Origin: Mortierella alpina
Taxonomy: Eukaryota; Mortierellomycota; Mortierellomycetes; Mortierellales; Mortierellaceae
Assembly (NCBI GenBank): GCA_029449245.1
Contig: JANATF010000005.1
Coordinates: 1,922,001 to 1,986,000, forward strand
Reading direction: 5' to 3'
Length of the DNA stretch: 64,000 nt
Shown here: one piece after another, positions 1-10,600 of the stretch
Layout: the number at the start of each line of letters is the position of its first letter
How positions within the stretch are numbered: position 1 is the stretch's first letter
The notes under the pieces: generated by a model
Told to the model about the DNA's origin: nothing
The model's database searches: none
Seen by the model: the letters and a program-made list of their open reading frames with translations, nothing else
Program-made: the position numbers and the translations under genes

Positions 1-1122
1 CTTTTCTGTGGTTCACTGGATCGACAAAGTACGGCACATTGACAATGCTAGTAGAAGGGGGGAGGGGGAGGAAGCACAGTATTCATGCATTAAGCAAAGT
101 CAGTTGGGCTGAGCCTCCTCCTTTTTGCGCCATGTCGCACAAGACGAAAATACAACTGCATACATCGAACGTGTAGGGGTGGTAGCAAAGTCATGCATCA
201 TGACCGCCTTCTTGAGTCCAGGGATAGGCTCCTCCCAAACAATCCTCTTGCCCTCAGCAGACACGACCGAATAGTATGCATATGGCTTTTCCACTCTCCA
301 CGAAAAGAAGATGAACTCGCCCGTATTGGGGTCAATCTAGCCAAAGAGGCAGACTATGATCAGGATAATGCTGTTTGAAAGGTCAGCGCGAAAGGCTACT
401 GTGTGCACCGTGTACACATTTACCTTTGGGTGAGCCGTGACGACTTCTCGAGAAGGGCCTTTCTTGGTCGCATTCTGGTCGTCCTTCTCCTCAAAATAGT
501 ACTCACCAGTGGTGTTCAGACTAGGAACGCTCGTTTCGATGGGCTTGCCCGATTCCTGGAGCGCGAGCAATCTTGACCCAAAGAACGTGAGCGCGGTGTT
601 ACCATCTCCGGTGTTCTTCAGCTGATAGAAGGCGCTTTTGATGCGGTACCAGATAGTGTAGAAGATAAGGGTCCAAAACTTCTCTGCCCCAGCCATGATT
701 AGGCCAAGGGACACACTCAGCGGTCCATGGTCATTCTGCTTCTTGAAAATCTCGCTCCGCACCCAGCGGTTCATATACCTTGGCTTGATCGGTGCGTTCT
801 TCTCCCCAGGTTCAAAGTACACGCCATGCAGCATTCCTTCCCCTTGAAAAAAATGATGACCTTGTGGACTATCATCTGTAGGAACGTGGAGCGAGTTGGG
901 GCCTGTTCGGATGTACTGAGAGCCGCGCAAGGAGTCGGGGATGGCGCCGATCACTTCGCACTCGATGCCATCATCACCAACGGTCTCCTCAAACACAGGG
1001 TAAAAGTTGCCAGAGAGATAAGGATGGGGGTGTCCCTTGGTTCGGTCCTTGGTGTGGACTTTGATGTCGGGGGCGATGGCTGAGGCGCCTTTTGGCTTGC
1101 GCTCGTTTGTCAAGGTGACCAT
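1..1122 (-). CDS. Carotenoid cleavage oxygenase (RPE65/CCO family), partial at left edge
   Basis: Fe(II)-dependent dioxygenase of the carotenoid cleavage family, splitting a polyene double bond to give apocarotenoids. Exons by consensus and frame: 1122-424, 336-164, 47-<1; introns start GTAAAT and GTATGC and end CTAG and ACTAG. Visible family marks: an N-terminal GNFYPV block, the RTGPN block near residue 75, an AHPK motif at the end of exon 1 (His231) and MHDFATT in exon 2 (His281); the two histidines match iron ligands of the family. Exon 3 begins the expected hydrophobic stretch ending in DP and leaves the window, so the C-terminal half is missing. Without the second intron the frame stops at 100, giving a protein far too short for the family, so splicing is preferred. 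Substrate cannot be told from sequence; in related fungi such enzymes feed trisporoid or retinal formation (inference). Confidence 0.85.
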
Positions 1123-1251
1123 GGTTGTGAAGGGGCTGCTTTCGGGAACGTGTGGAGAGGGCTATGGGATGCGTGATGTGGGATGTGTATGTGCCCGAGA
1201 TTTGGTTGGTGTGGAGAAAAGAACGATGCAAAACACGCCACGCCGAAGGGC

Positions 1252-1259
1252 CTTTTATA
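1252..1259 (-). promoter_or_regulatory. TATA box of the carotenoid oxygenase gene
   Basis: Minus-strand TATAAAAG about 130 bp upstream of the start codon at 1122, a textbook TATA match at a plausible distance. It suggests a regulated rather than constitutive promoter. No other element was recognised. Confidence 0.5.
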
Positions 1260-1318
1260 TGTGGATATGTCTCTGGAGCGGCAGCGAATTCATCCTCTCC
1301 GAAGTGCGTGCACCTCGG

Positions 1319-1469
1319 CGACAAAAGCTAAAGCCAAAGACACTGTAGCCCTCAGTTCCACAGATGTGGAGAGAACAGTGCCCAGAGCACAGACGAAAAA
1401 AAGTGATCGCACTTCGGCGAGAATTTAGCCTTGACCTGGGGCTATTTCTCTTGGCGCAACGTCTTGTCG
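1319..1469 (+). repeat. Dispersed repeat, copy A (MITE-like)
   Basis: About 151 bp that recurs at 3712-3875 in the same orientation. The two copies share a nearly identical core (CAGATGTGGAGAGAACAGTG followed by CCCAGAGC; A at about 1361-1388), a second block beginning AAAAGTGATCGC, then TTTAGCCTTG and TCTTGGCGC. The outer ends are imperfect inverted repeats: CGACAAAAGC on the left and a right end whose complement begins CGACAAG, extending over roughly 24 bp with mismatches and small gaps. No coding capacity and no clear target-site duplication. Non-autonomous DNA transposon is the best guess; a SINE-like or structured RNA element is the alternative. Confidence 0.6.
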
Positions 1470-2982
1470 ACAACAACACTCACCGCATACGTGAAAAGCA
1501 ACTCTGCCCCACGCCTAATCTCCTTTTCCACGACGATACATGGTCAATGGCCGATCCTCTGCTGTTCGGCCCTCGCTCTCTGATTCTTTCTAGCCCCCAT
1601 CGTTGCTGAGCTACATCCCTGCAAAGATCACCTCGTCTCACGCCATCTTGACGCTGAGCAAGCGCATCGCATCTCCTCACTCTCCTGAGAAGCCCTGGTT
1701 TACCTGGTATAATTGTGAGCGTTTTTCTCACAGCACGGTATTTTCAAGGGTCCATTGTTCATGCAGTTTCTTTAATGCTCTTAATGGCACGGACACCTCA
1801 CTCGCAGCCCTCTAGATATTAATGCACCGAGGCGATACAAACGGCAATGCCAGGCTGGTCGGCCGCGCTCGAGAAGGAAGAGCGGTGTCTGAGAGAGTGT
1901 TGACGAAGGCGAGCATGAGACCAACACAATCAACCACCACCATCGATCCTAAAGACTCTGATCAACATTTCAGCAATAATCGCTTCGGGCGAATCCAACC
2001 TGGATTCGGCGACACTCCGATCCGTATTTTCAAGGAGGAGGTACTACGAGACTGATATCTAACGTTTTTTAGGTCTACTTTCAAAGAGTGTGATCAGATT
2101 GGCCTTTCTACTTGGGCCAGGTGTGAGCGTTCGCTCTATACACCACTATGTGCATGGCCTGCGCTTGGACATTGTGATCTCACAGCAGCAGCACTCAAGT
2201 TCTATAGTAGACTATTTCATAACTGCAAAGTAGCATCGATCAGGGTCACGGACGAATTCTCGTTCACGGAAGCAGATGCTGCAGAGGACACAAAGGACAG
2301 AAGAGACTTTGACCTTTACCCACAAACACGAGCTTTAAGTTGATATCGTCGCAGGACTAAGGCCCACAAAGATAAATTCAAGGATAGTTCTGGACACCAG
2401 CACAAAGTCATGGTTCGCTCTGCACGAGTACCAGGGGCGGCTCATAGCAAAAGGACCGACCCCGATCGCGTGGCTAGACAATTTTTCCTTGGTCACCAAT
2501 CTGAAAAAAAGCAACTATCGTCGTCTCCTGAATAAACGGTATACCATCGACTCGCCGCTTCGTCTTGGGCAAGTCTGCAGAGGAAGTGAATGTGATGTCT
2601 TAATCTCATGGCGGAATACCGCGCTTGCAATCCGAGATGGTCGTCTACACTTCCACAACTGTGCTTTGTGTTGTAAGTGCACGACAAAAATCCTTGGGTA
2701 GGGATGCTTCGAGGTGTATTCAACCTTGCAGTGTCTTACGAAAAGAGTAAAATAGCGTAAAATATCACTCGTTTTTTATATCTTTGAAAGTTTGATCAAA
2801 TTGAAGGACACCTGCTCCCTGGGTTGCTTCAAAAGCTGGCTCCCGGAAATGGTATGCCGGCTTTTATCGAACATCGTCGCTGCTGCCAGTACTCATGCGA
2901 TGGATGAAGTTGTGGACCCAAGACTGTCAACGCAATGAGCCTTTCGGTTCGCATGAAAATGCGCTCACCACAGTCATGACGG

Positions 2983-3684
2983 TTGCCTTACAAGGATTCG
3001 CTGTTGGGACGGCAACATACTGGAGAGTCAAGCCGGACAGGGGCTAGTCTGTCAATTGGTCCCTCTTTTGACCCGCGGAAAAAGTTCACAGTAGATTGGA
3101 CCACTTTCAAGAATGAGGTCGCTCTGCCATACGGTCATGCCCAGCAGATACTAGTAGCTGCGTTGGCCGATTGGGAGAGGAAGTGGAAGAGCTTCATAGC
3201 CTGGAGGAGGGGGAGGGGCCATGAAGAACGCGTTGAATGGTCCAAGTTCGAATGGCGACATTTCTTGGAGACGTGTAATAACCGGTCCCTGGTGATTGGG
3301 CAGGTAACAGGTGCCCATGGCCAGGATGCCAATATTGACAGGATTTTCAATTCGGATCCGTATATGATCAACAATTGCCTCCTCATGGAAAGAGGCCTGA
3401 ACTACGCCAAACAGCGGATAGCAGAGTTTCAGACTTCCTCAACCTTTCATGGAGAGTGCAAGTTGATATACGGGGTACGCGTCCTCCGAGGGGCTATCAA
3501 CGATTTTCTGGAGCAGACTAAGTCGCGTCGCGCAAGGTAAAGAATCTCAAAGTGGTCGTGTCGATTTGGTTTGCGACTGAGATCTAACCGTTTGCCTCGA
3601 CATAGTTGGGAGCAGGAGCTCCGCTCATACAAGACCTACCCATACCCCTGGAAAGAAACTATCCCACAGGAGTATCGCAAATGA
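2983..3684 (+). CDS. Hypothetical protein, 5' end unresolved (gene fragment?)
   Basis: An open frame from about 2983 to 3536, an intron 3537-3605 (GTAAAG..CATAG) and a short exon 3606-3684 ending in TGA. The intron removes an early stop and adds a Tyr/Pro/Trp-rich tail, which supports real splicing. About 210 residues are visible, polar and rich in Trp and Arg, with no signal peptide or membrane segment and no domain I recognise. There is no ATG in frame near the beginning: the frame is closed by TGA at 2977-2979 and the first in-frame Met is far downstream. So either an upstream exon exists or this is a decayed fragment. It ends 27 bp before repeat copy B, and copy A lies 1.5 kb upstream. 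Confidence 0.4.
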
Positions 3685-3711
3685 TTTCAAGAAATAGCGA
3701 CGACCTGCGTA

Positions 3712-3875
3712 CGACAAAAGCCAGAGCCCTCAGACCTACAGATGTGGAGAGAACAGTGCCCAGAGCGCAGGAAACAAAAACACAATATACGCTCAAGGGC
3801 AGAAAAAGTGATCGCGACCTCGGCGATAATTTAGCCTTGGCTTGGGCGATTTGCTCTTGGCGCTAACGCTTGTCG
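3712..3875 (+). repeat. Dispersed repeat, copy B (MITE-like)
   Basis: About 164 bp, the partner of 1319-1469. It is shorter than copy A in the left arm and carries an extra A-rich stretch of roughly 30 bp (about 3770-3805) in the middle. Left end CGACAAAAGCC; right end CGCTTGTCG, complementary to the left end. It sits directly between the orphan fragment and the 3' end of prefoldin subunit 5. Confidence 0.6.
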
Positions 3876-4028
3876 CCCATACATCATATCCACTGCCTCG
3901 TTCCCGTCTGTCTCTCTGGGTCTGGAGACAGCTACTGTATTTACTAGAGCGTACCACCTCGTAATAGACGTGTCCGAGTTTATTCCTTTTTGACATTCCT
4001 TCTGTTTACACTTCTGGCGCAACCTTTC

Positions 4029-5089
4029 TTATGCCTTTGCTGCCGCCTTCTGCTCCTGCTGCTGCATTTGCACCTTGTACTGCATGACATCCACCAGTGC
4101 TAAACCAGACAAATACCAAAAAATACCCGAAAAAAAGTGACAAAGATCAGCCTCCACATCTCCACGTCTCTACGCTTCTCCAAATAAAACATGCAGTGTC
4201 GGATCTCTCACACAATAACAAAAACTTACACCGCAGGTTTCCTTGCTTCTGTGCTACGGTTGCCTGAATCTTCTCCAAGTTCTCTTTTACAAAGTCAACC
4301 TTGGTGTTGTAAAACTTGATGGCATCCTCAGTGGTCTGTGTAAAAGTCAACAAGATCGCGAGATCGCGCGTAGTACATCGCGTTAGGATTTCAAATGCTT
4401 CATTATGATGAAGACGTTGAGCATCGCGTGTGCGTTCAGCGTCATATTCGTTCACGCATCTCTTCCAATGTGTGGTGTTGTTGGGGAAGGTGGGGAGGAG
4501 CCAGCTCCATGGATCGTTTACCTTCTCGACGTAGTATCCAGTTCCAATGTCGACGATAACCTTCTCAACATCGGCGAGCTTTCCAGGAACATAGAGCGAG
4601 CTCGTTAATGGGACGAGAATCGTCTTGTCCTTGTTGGATGTGTCGATGGACTTGCAGCTGTCGATACAGTCAGCAAATCGGTTCTGTGCCTGCTTCAACT
4701 GTCCGAAAGAGGATGTCAGGTGGGAAAGTTCCTAGATGGAGAGCGAGTCGGGTCGGGGAGGTCAGCATACAGAGTGGAAAAAAAGGTCTTGGGTACGGTA
4801 ACGTGTCGAATCCTTGATGCGGAAGAGATGAGGAATGCGTGTCTGCTCTGGGTGCTACAGAGTGTTCCCTTTGAAAATGCTGTTGACACGTTGAAACAGC
4901 ACGTCGCCATCACGAACGATGAAGTAAGACTCGTCCTATACTGAAGACGACGAGAGTTGACTTGGCATGCTACGATTGTCACCAAAAACTAGCCGAGAAC
5001 CAGGTCCTTACTTCTTCCAGCTGCTTCTTGACCTCTACAAGCTGGGTGAGGTCCAAGTCCTGTAGCTCAATCTTTTGCTGCTGTGCCAT
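4029..5089 (-). CDS. GIM5: Prefoldin subunit 5
   Basis: Alpha-type subunit of the hexameric prefoldin chaperone, which captures nascent actin and tubulin and passes them to the chaperonin CCT in the cytosol. Exons: 5089-5012, 4731-4522, 4335-4230, 4099-4029; 154 aa, the usual length. Seen: N-terminal helix with DLDLTQLVEVKKQLEE, the central beta region with SLYVPGKL and the family's VDIGTGYYVEK block at the exon 2/3 junction, and a C-terminal Gln/Lys-rich coiled-coil helix. The ATG at 5089 gives the expected N-terminus. The first intron (280 bp) is long for this window. It is divergent from PLRG1 across 184 bp, so the two probably share promoter sequence. Confidence 0.92.
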
Positions 5090-5273
5090 TGTCCGTGTGT
5101 GTGGGGTCTGATTCGAGTAGTTTGATGAGAGGAGTCGAGGCGTGAACGAGACCTTGATCGCATTTTTCGATTGAAGTGACGTCGACAAAAAAAAAAGTGT
5201 CTTTTTCTTGACTGAACATGAAGCCCAACCTTGATCGCCTCCACCTCCACCCACACAACCCTCACACACGGAA

Positions 5274-7427
5274 ATGCCACCCAAAAGAGCCTCGCGGGCA
5301 AGGACTGCAAAGAACACCGACGCTCAGGATGTGGCCGTGGAAGGAAATGCACCCGAGGTTGCGCACGACTCTTCAGCTGATCCGTCGACCCATCCAGTCG
5401 ACAGCAATCAGGACGAGACATCCGCAACTGCACTAAAGGCGATCCTGCAAGAGTCCCTCAAAAGAACTCGGCAACTCTTTGCAGAGGATCAGGAGAACAT
5501 CTATAGCACACCGTCGGATGAGCAAGAGAGGTAAAAGAAAAGAAAAAGTCGCTCTCTGCCTCATTGACAGTTTGTACTCAAACTTGGGCTTGCTTAAAAA
5601 GGCATACCCAGCAAACACTGACGGGACATCTTATCGCATTTTTGTCTATATTTGTGTTAGTCAACGGGTGAAGCTGCAGTCAAAGATCTACGACGAGTAT
5701 AGACAGGTTCAAGTCCTACCATACCCACTCTTGAAGCGCCAAAAGGAGCAACTGGAAAAGAAGAAGGCAAAGGGAGGCATGGCACCACCGGCACCACCAG
5801 GAGGCGACGCAGCTGTGGACAGTGGCGTGGAAAAGATCTTGGACACCATCCCCAAGAAGGCTGGATCAGGACAACAAACCACCGCCTTGGTCATGCACAA
5901 ACCTACCATTCACAACCCCTTCCCAGATGCACCCGGAGGCAACAGTTCCCTGGTCCGGAGACCCGTTGCCAAGGCTGTGCGTCCCGAGTGGCATGCTCCT
6001 TGGAAGCTGATGAGGGTCATTTCTGGACATCAGGGATGGGTCAGGAGTGTCGCAGTCGAGCCTGGCAACACCTGGTTTGCAACTGGAGCGGGAGATCGTA
6101 TCATCAAGGTGAGAGAAATACAACTTCTACAAAAAACCTGGGTTCATCCCGCAAAGACTTACTGACGAACCACAACAACACAATTCAATGCTAGATCTGG
6201 GATTTGGCCTCTGGGCGGCTAAAGCTCTCGCTGACAGGACATATTGGACAGGTTCGTGGATTGGCCGTCTCCCCACGCCACCCATACCTGTTCTCGTGTG
6301 GAGATGACAAGATGGTCAAGTGCTGGGATCTGGAGACCAACAAGGTCATTCGACACTACCACGGACATCTCAGTGGTGTCTACGCATTGGCTCTGCACCC
6401 TACGCTGGATGTCCTTGTTACCTCTGGTCGAGATGCTACCGCTCGTGTAAGTCCTCACTGCCTTTGTCTTTCTTGATTTGACACTGGTGATCAAAGTATA
6501 TAAGCAACTCACCACTTTAATTCTGTGAATGTCGATTTCCTTGAAAACTGCTCGTGTGGATAGGTCTGGGATATGCGCACAAAGCAGGCTGTTCACACTC
6601 TCTCGGGACATACAGGAACCGTCAGCGCCGTAAAGTGTCAGGAGGCAGATCCGCAAGTCATCACGTCGTCCATGGACGCTACTGTCAGACTCTGGGATTT
6701 GGCAGCAGGAAAGACCATGTCGACCTTGACACACCACAAAAAGAGTGTCCGCGCTATGGCTCTTCACCCCACAGAATTCACCTTTGCATCAGCCAGTCCC
6801 GACAATATTAAGCAGTGGAAGTGCCCCGAGGGACAATTCATGCGCAACTTCGAAGGCCCTGGAGGCGTCACTGGCGGCGGAGGAATTGTTAATGCCATGG
6901 CAGTCAATGCGGATAATGTCATGTTCACAGGAGGTAAGAAGAAACCCCCAGCAGTGTCCATCCAAGCAAATATTGCCCTTCTATTGCTTTTTTTCAGGGG
7001 CGGGGTTTTAGGTGCCAACAGTTTGCTAACATGATGCGTGCTTCTTTTGGTGCAATTCAAAATGTGTAGCTGATAATGGCGCAATGGGATTCTGGGACTG
7101 GAAATCGGGACATCAGTTCCAGAGACTGGACTCTCTTGTGCAGCCTGGATCATTGGACAGCGAGGCCGGTATCTTCTGTGCAGAGTTTGACAAGACTGGC
7201 CTGCGCCTTATTACCGGAGAGGCTGACAAGACCATCAAGATTTGGAAAGAGGATGATGAAGCGGTAAGCATAATGGTGCTTATCATATGTGTCATATTCA
7301 TCCCTGCAAGTTGAGCAAATGCCTATGCTCGAGGTGTGACTTATTAACATGTTTTTCGCTGCTTTTGTAGACACCCGAGACACATCCTTTGGACTGGAAA
7401 CCCTCATTGATTAGAAAGCGCTATTGA
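5274..7427 (+). CDS. PRP46: Pre-mRNA splicing factor PLRG1/Prp46 (WD40, Prp19 complex)
   Basis: WD40 component of the NineTeen (Prp19/CDC5L) complex needed for spliceosome activation in the nucleus. Exons: 5274-5530, 5661-6108, 6195-6446, 6564-6933, 7070-7263, 7371-7427; 525 aa. The N-terminal 200 residues are low-complexity and helical; from about residue 215 ([17 protein letters not shown]) there are seven WD repeats with clear GH...WD spacing, such as IWDLASG, CWDLETN, VWDMRTK and LWDLAAG, ending [17 protein letters not shown] and a basic RKRY tail as in PLRG1. All exon joins keep the repeats intact. It could be mistaken for other WD40 proteins, but the N-terminal SKIYDEY segment and the C-terminal HPLDWKP are specific to this family. 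Confidence 0.93.
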
Positions 7428-7692
7428 GCGACTTTCGACTTGATTTATTGTGCCAACCGAAAGAGATATAAATACAGCGTCATTTTTTTTTGAGAGAGAA
7501 GGAGTGTGAGTGTGTAGGAGTGAGAGGGAAAAGGAGAGATGAGAAAGTACAAGCGATGGTGGGGGGGAGGAAAAAAGAATGCAAGAAACGCGGGTTGGAT
7601 GCGCCGTTGGGAGGTGTTACAAATACACATAGAGTTGGCGTAGTAAATCAAGAGCGATGCGACGGACGTAAGCCAATATACAATCATCGCCT

Positions 7693-10600
7693 TCACTTCT
7701 TTGGTGTTTGCCCTTGCTGTTGTTGCTGTTGTTGGGCCTGCTGCTGTTGCTGTTGCTGTAGCGCTAACTGCTGTTGCTGCAGCGCAATGGCCTGCTGCTG
7801 TTGTTGCTGTTGAATCGCCAATTGCTGTGCCTGCTGTTGGCGTTGCTGAACCAGCTGTTGCTGCATCTGGAGCTGCTTTGCCTGCTGTAACTTCTGCTGT
7901 TGAAGCAAGTGCTGCTGCTGGAGCAGCTGCTTCTGCTGAGCAAGCTGTGCTGCCGTCATCGGCTGACCATTGACCATTGCAGTGACTTGGCTCTGTTGCT
8001 GCTGGTGAGCCAGCTGAGGCGACGGTTGCTGTTGCTGCGACACCGCGACGCCTTGAGTCGTTTGTCCATTCATCTGCTGGCCATTCTGCTGCTGCTGAAG
8101 CATGAGCAACTGCTGTTGTTGTTGCTGTTGTTGTTGTTGCTGCTGTTGCTGACGTTGTGCTGCCGAAATGGCCTGAGCTGCCTGATGCTGGCTTTCAAAG
8201 AATCGCAGCAACTGCTGACGCGCCTGAGCCTCCGCCTGAGCACGGGGGAGGTTGGGGTAGTGTTGAGCAAGCTGGGCGATCATCTGAGGCGTAGGGACAG
8301 TGGGCATCGAAGGCACAGGAGGCGTCGACATTCCTTGAGTGCCACCGGCAGCTTGCTGCTGGTGCTGCTGCATCTGCTGTTGCTTTTGCAGCTGTTGTTG
8401 CTGCTGCTGCTGGAGAGCCTGCTGTTGTTGCTGTAGTTGCTGAGGCTGAGCATTACCCAGGATCGGGGTCTGAATCGTAGCAGGAGTACCTCCAGCAACA
8501 GGTGTTGCAGTCGCAGAATGGAACATGGTCGGACTGTTCAAGGTTCCAGCGGCCATAATTGGAGTGCTACCACCTTTGCCTCCGTTCGCATTCAAACCTT
8601 GGTTCTGCTGTGTCTGCTGGGGCTTGTTGGCGTTGTTGGCATTGAGAGTGCCTCCAGCTAGAATAGGAGTCGAGGGCGTCGCGGCACCAGAAGAGTTGGC
8701 AGAGCCATTTCCTGACCCATTGGTTCGGGTGGCGTTGGCTGCCGCCCCACCAGGAGTGCTGGGTCCACTAGGAAGCGTAGGAGTGAGTCCACCCATCTGA
8801 GCAGTTGCAGCCTGACGCGGAGAACCTGAAGGCGTCTTGATCTGCTGCAGTTGCGCGACCTGCTGTTGCTGCTGCTGCTTTTGCTGCAATTGAAGCTGCT
8901 GCTGTTGCAATGCCTGGGCCTGAGCGGCTCGCTGGGCCTGTAGTTGAAGCTGGTGCTGCTGCTGCTGTTGTTGGTGGAGCTGCTGCATTTGCTGTTGTTG
9001 TTGCAATTGCTGCTGCTGCTTTTGCGCCTGAAGCTGCTGCACCTGAATTTGTTGTGCTTGTTGTTGCTGGGCTTGTTGCAATTGCAACTGCTGGGCCAAG
9101 AGCTGCTGCTGCGCCGCCTGCTGCTGTTGCTGAGCCTGGGCTTGAGCCTGCTGCTGTTGCAGATGAAGGGCTTGCATGGAGGGACTGGCAAACCCTGCCA
9201 TCGGGGAGGTCATAGGCCTTGCGAGGGGTGACGACGAGGCTTGCTGTTGCTGCTGCTGCTGTTGAAGTTGCTGCTGCTGTTGCTGGAGTTGCTGCTGCGC
9301 TTGCTGCTGTTGCAGAGCCTGAAGATGATGCTGGCGAATGTAAGCTTGAATCTGAGGGCTTTGAAGCGAAAGGCTAGGGTTGGACCGAATAAAACTAAGT
9401 GCCTGAGGACTCAATCCAGCCGGCAGAGGGATTTGCTGCGACACCTGGGATTGCGCTTGCTGAGGGAGCGACTGTGCTTGAGATATAGCCTGGGCCTGGG
9501 CAGCCTGTGCTTGTGCTTGCTGGAGCTGCTGCTGCTGCAACTGAAGCTGTTGTTGTTGCTGAAGCTGTTGAAGTTGGAGCTGCTGCTGTTGTTGAAGCTG
9601 CTGTTGCTGCAGCTGAAGTTGAACCTGCGCTTGCGCCTGATGAACCTGCTGAGCTTGGGTAGCCTGCGCTTGGGCTTGGGCTGCTTGGGCCTGGGCCGCC
9701 TGGACCTGCTGAGCCTGTGCCTGAACTCCTGCTGCCTGGACCTGTTGCGGATTGAGCGGTCTAACCCCGGGCTTGGCCTGTGGCGACATCTGAGGCGGGC
9801 GCTGCTGACCGGCGACTTGAGGCAATGCGGGTCTTCCTATTTGCTGCGCAGCAGCGTCGATCGCACCACCTGCTGCATTTGGCAGTGGGGGGCGCACAAC
9901 ATTCTGTGCCAGGGCAGTCATGAACACATGGGATCGATAGTTGTTAGCACATAGATTGGCAAGACATGCATTGATACAAGGCGATTAGCTACTCATTCTC
10001 AATCATTCGGTAGCTTACCCTTCCGAGCGCCAGTGTGGCCGCTTGCATCTGCCTCTGTTCGATCATGACCTGGTTCAGATGACGATCGCGCTCCGACTTG
10101 AACTTGCTGAGATCCGCTGGTGTCAACGGTACAGCTCCACCAATCTTCGGGCTCTGTCCATCCTGGCCAATGACAGCCTTCTTGTTGGCTACAGCTGCTG
10201 CAACTCCAGGGGCTGTTGCAGAGCGACAAAATCGATCAAAAGTAGTAAGAAGGACAGTTGTAAATACTGGGCTCGAGTACAAACAACAAAAGTCACCCAA
10301 TGGATCAGGAACAAACATTACCTGCGTTGACCCGGCTTTGAACCAGCTCTCTCTTCTTGGCCGTTTTCTTCATAGCCTCCAAAAGACTCAAGGACCGCTG
10401 CTTCTTCCGCGCAGGATCTACCTTGATGCTTGTTACAATCTTCTTTCCATCCTTGTCCTTGCGCGCCTTTGGCGAGGACGGAGTGGATCCTGAGCTGTTG
10501 GAAAGGTTGCCAATTGGAATAAGTCCCGAGCCCGAATCGGCGCCAGAGCTACTGCCACCGGACTGCGGACCATCCTTCTTGGACCATTTTTCGTAGCAAT

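Larger units (their letters stand above)
1123..2982. other. Intergenic, no recognised gene
   Basis: Upstream region of the carotenoid oxygenase followed by about 1.5 kb in which only short open frames occur, none with recognisable motifs. It contains repeat copy A (1319-1469) and a small inverted repeat around 1988-2010. 5' exons of the orphan gene fragment at 2983-3684 may lie here, but none could be fixed. Confidence 0.5.

Noticed and set aside
7701-9954. Long Leu/Ala-rich and Val-rich open frames on the plus strand (7900-8436, 9241-9954 and others)
   Set aside because: They are complements and frame shifts of the EAF1 CAG/CAA tract; their composition follows from the repeat.
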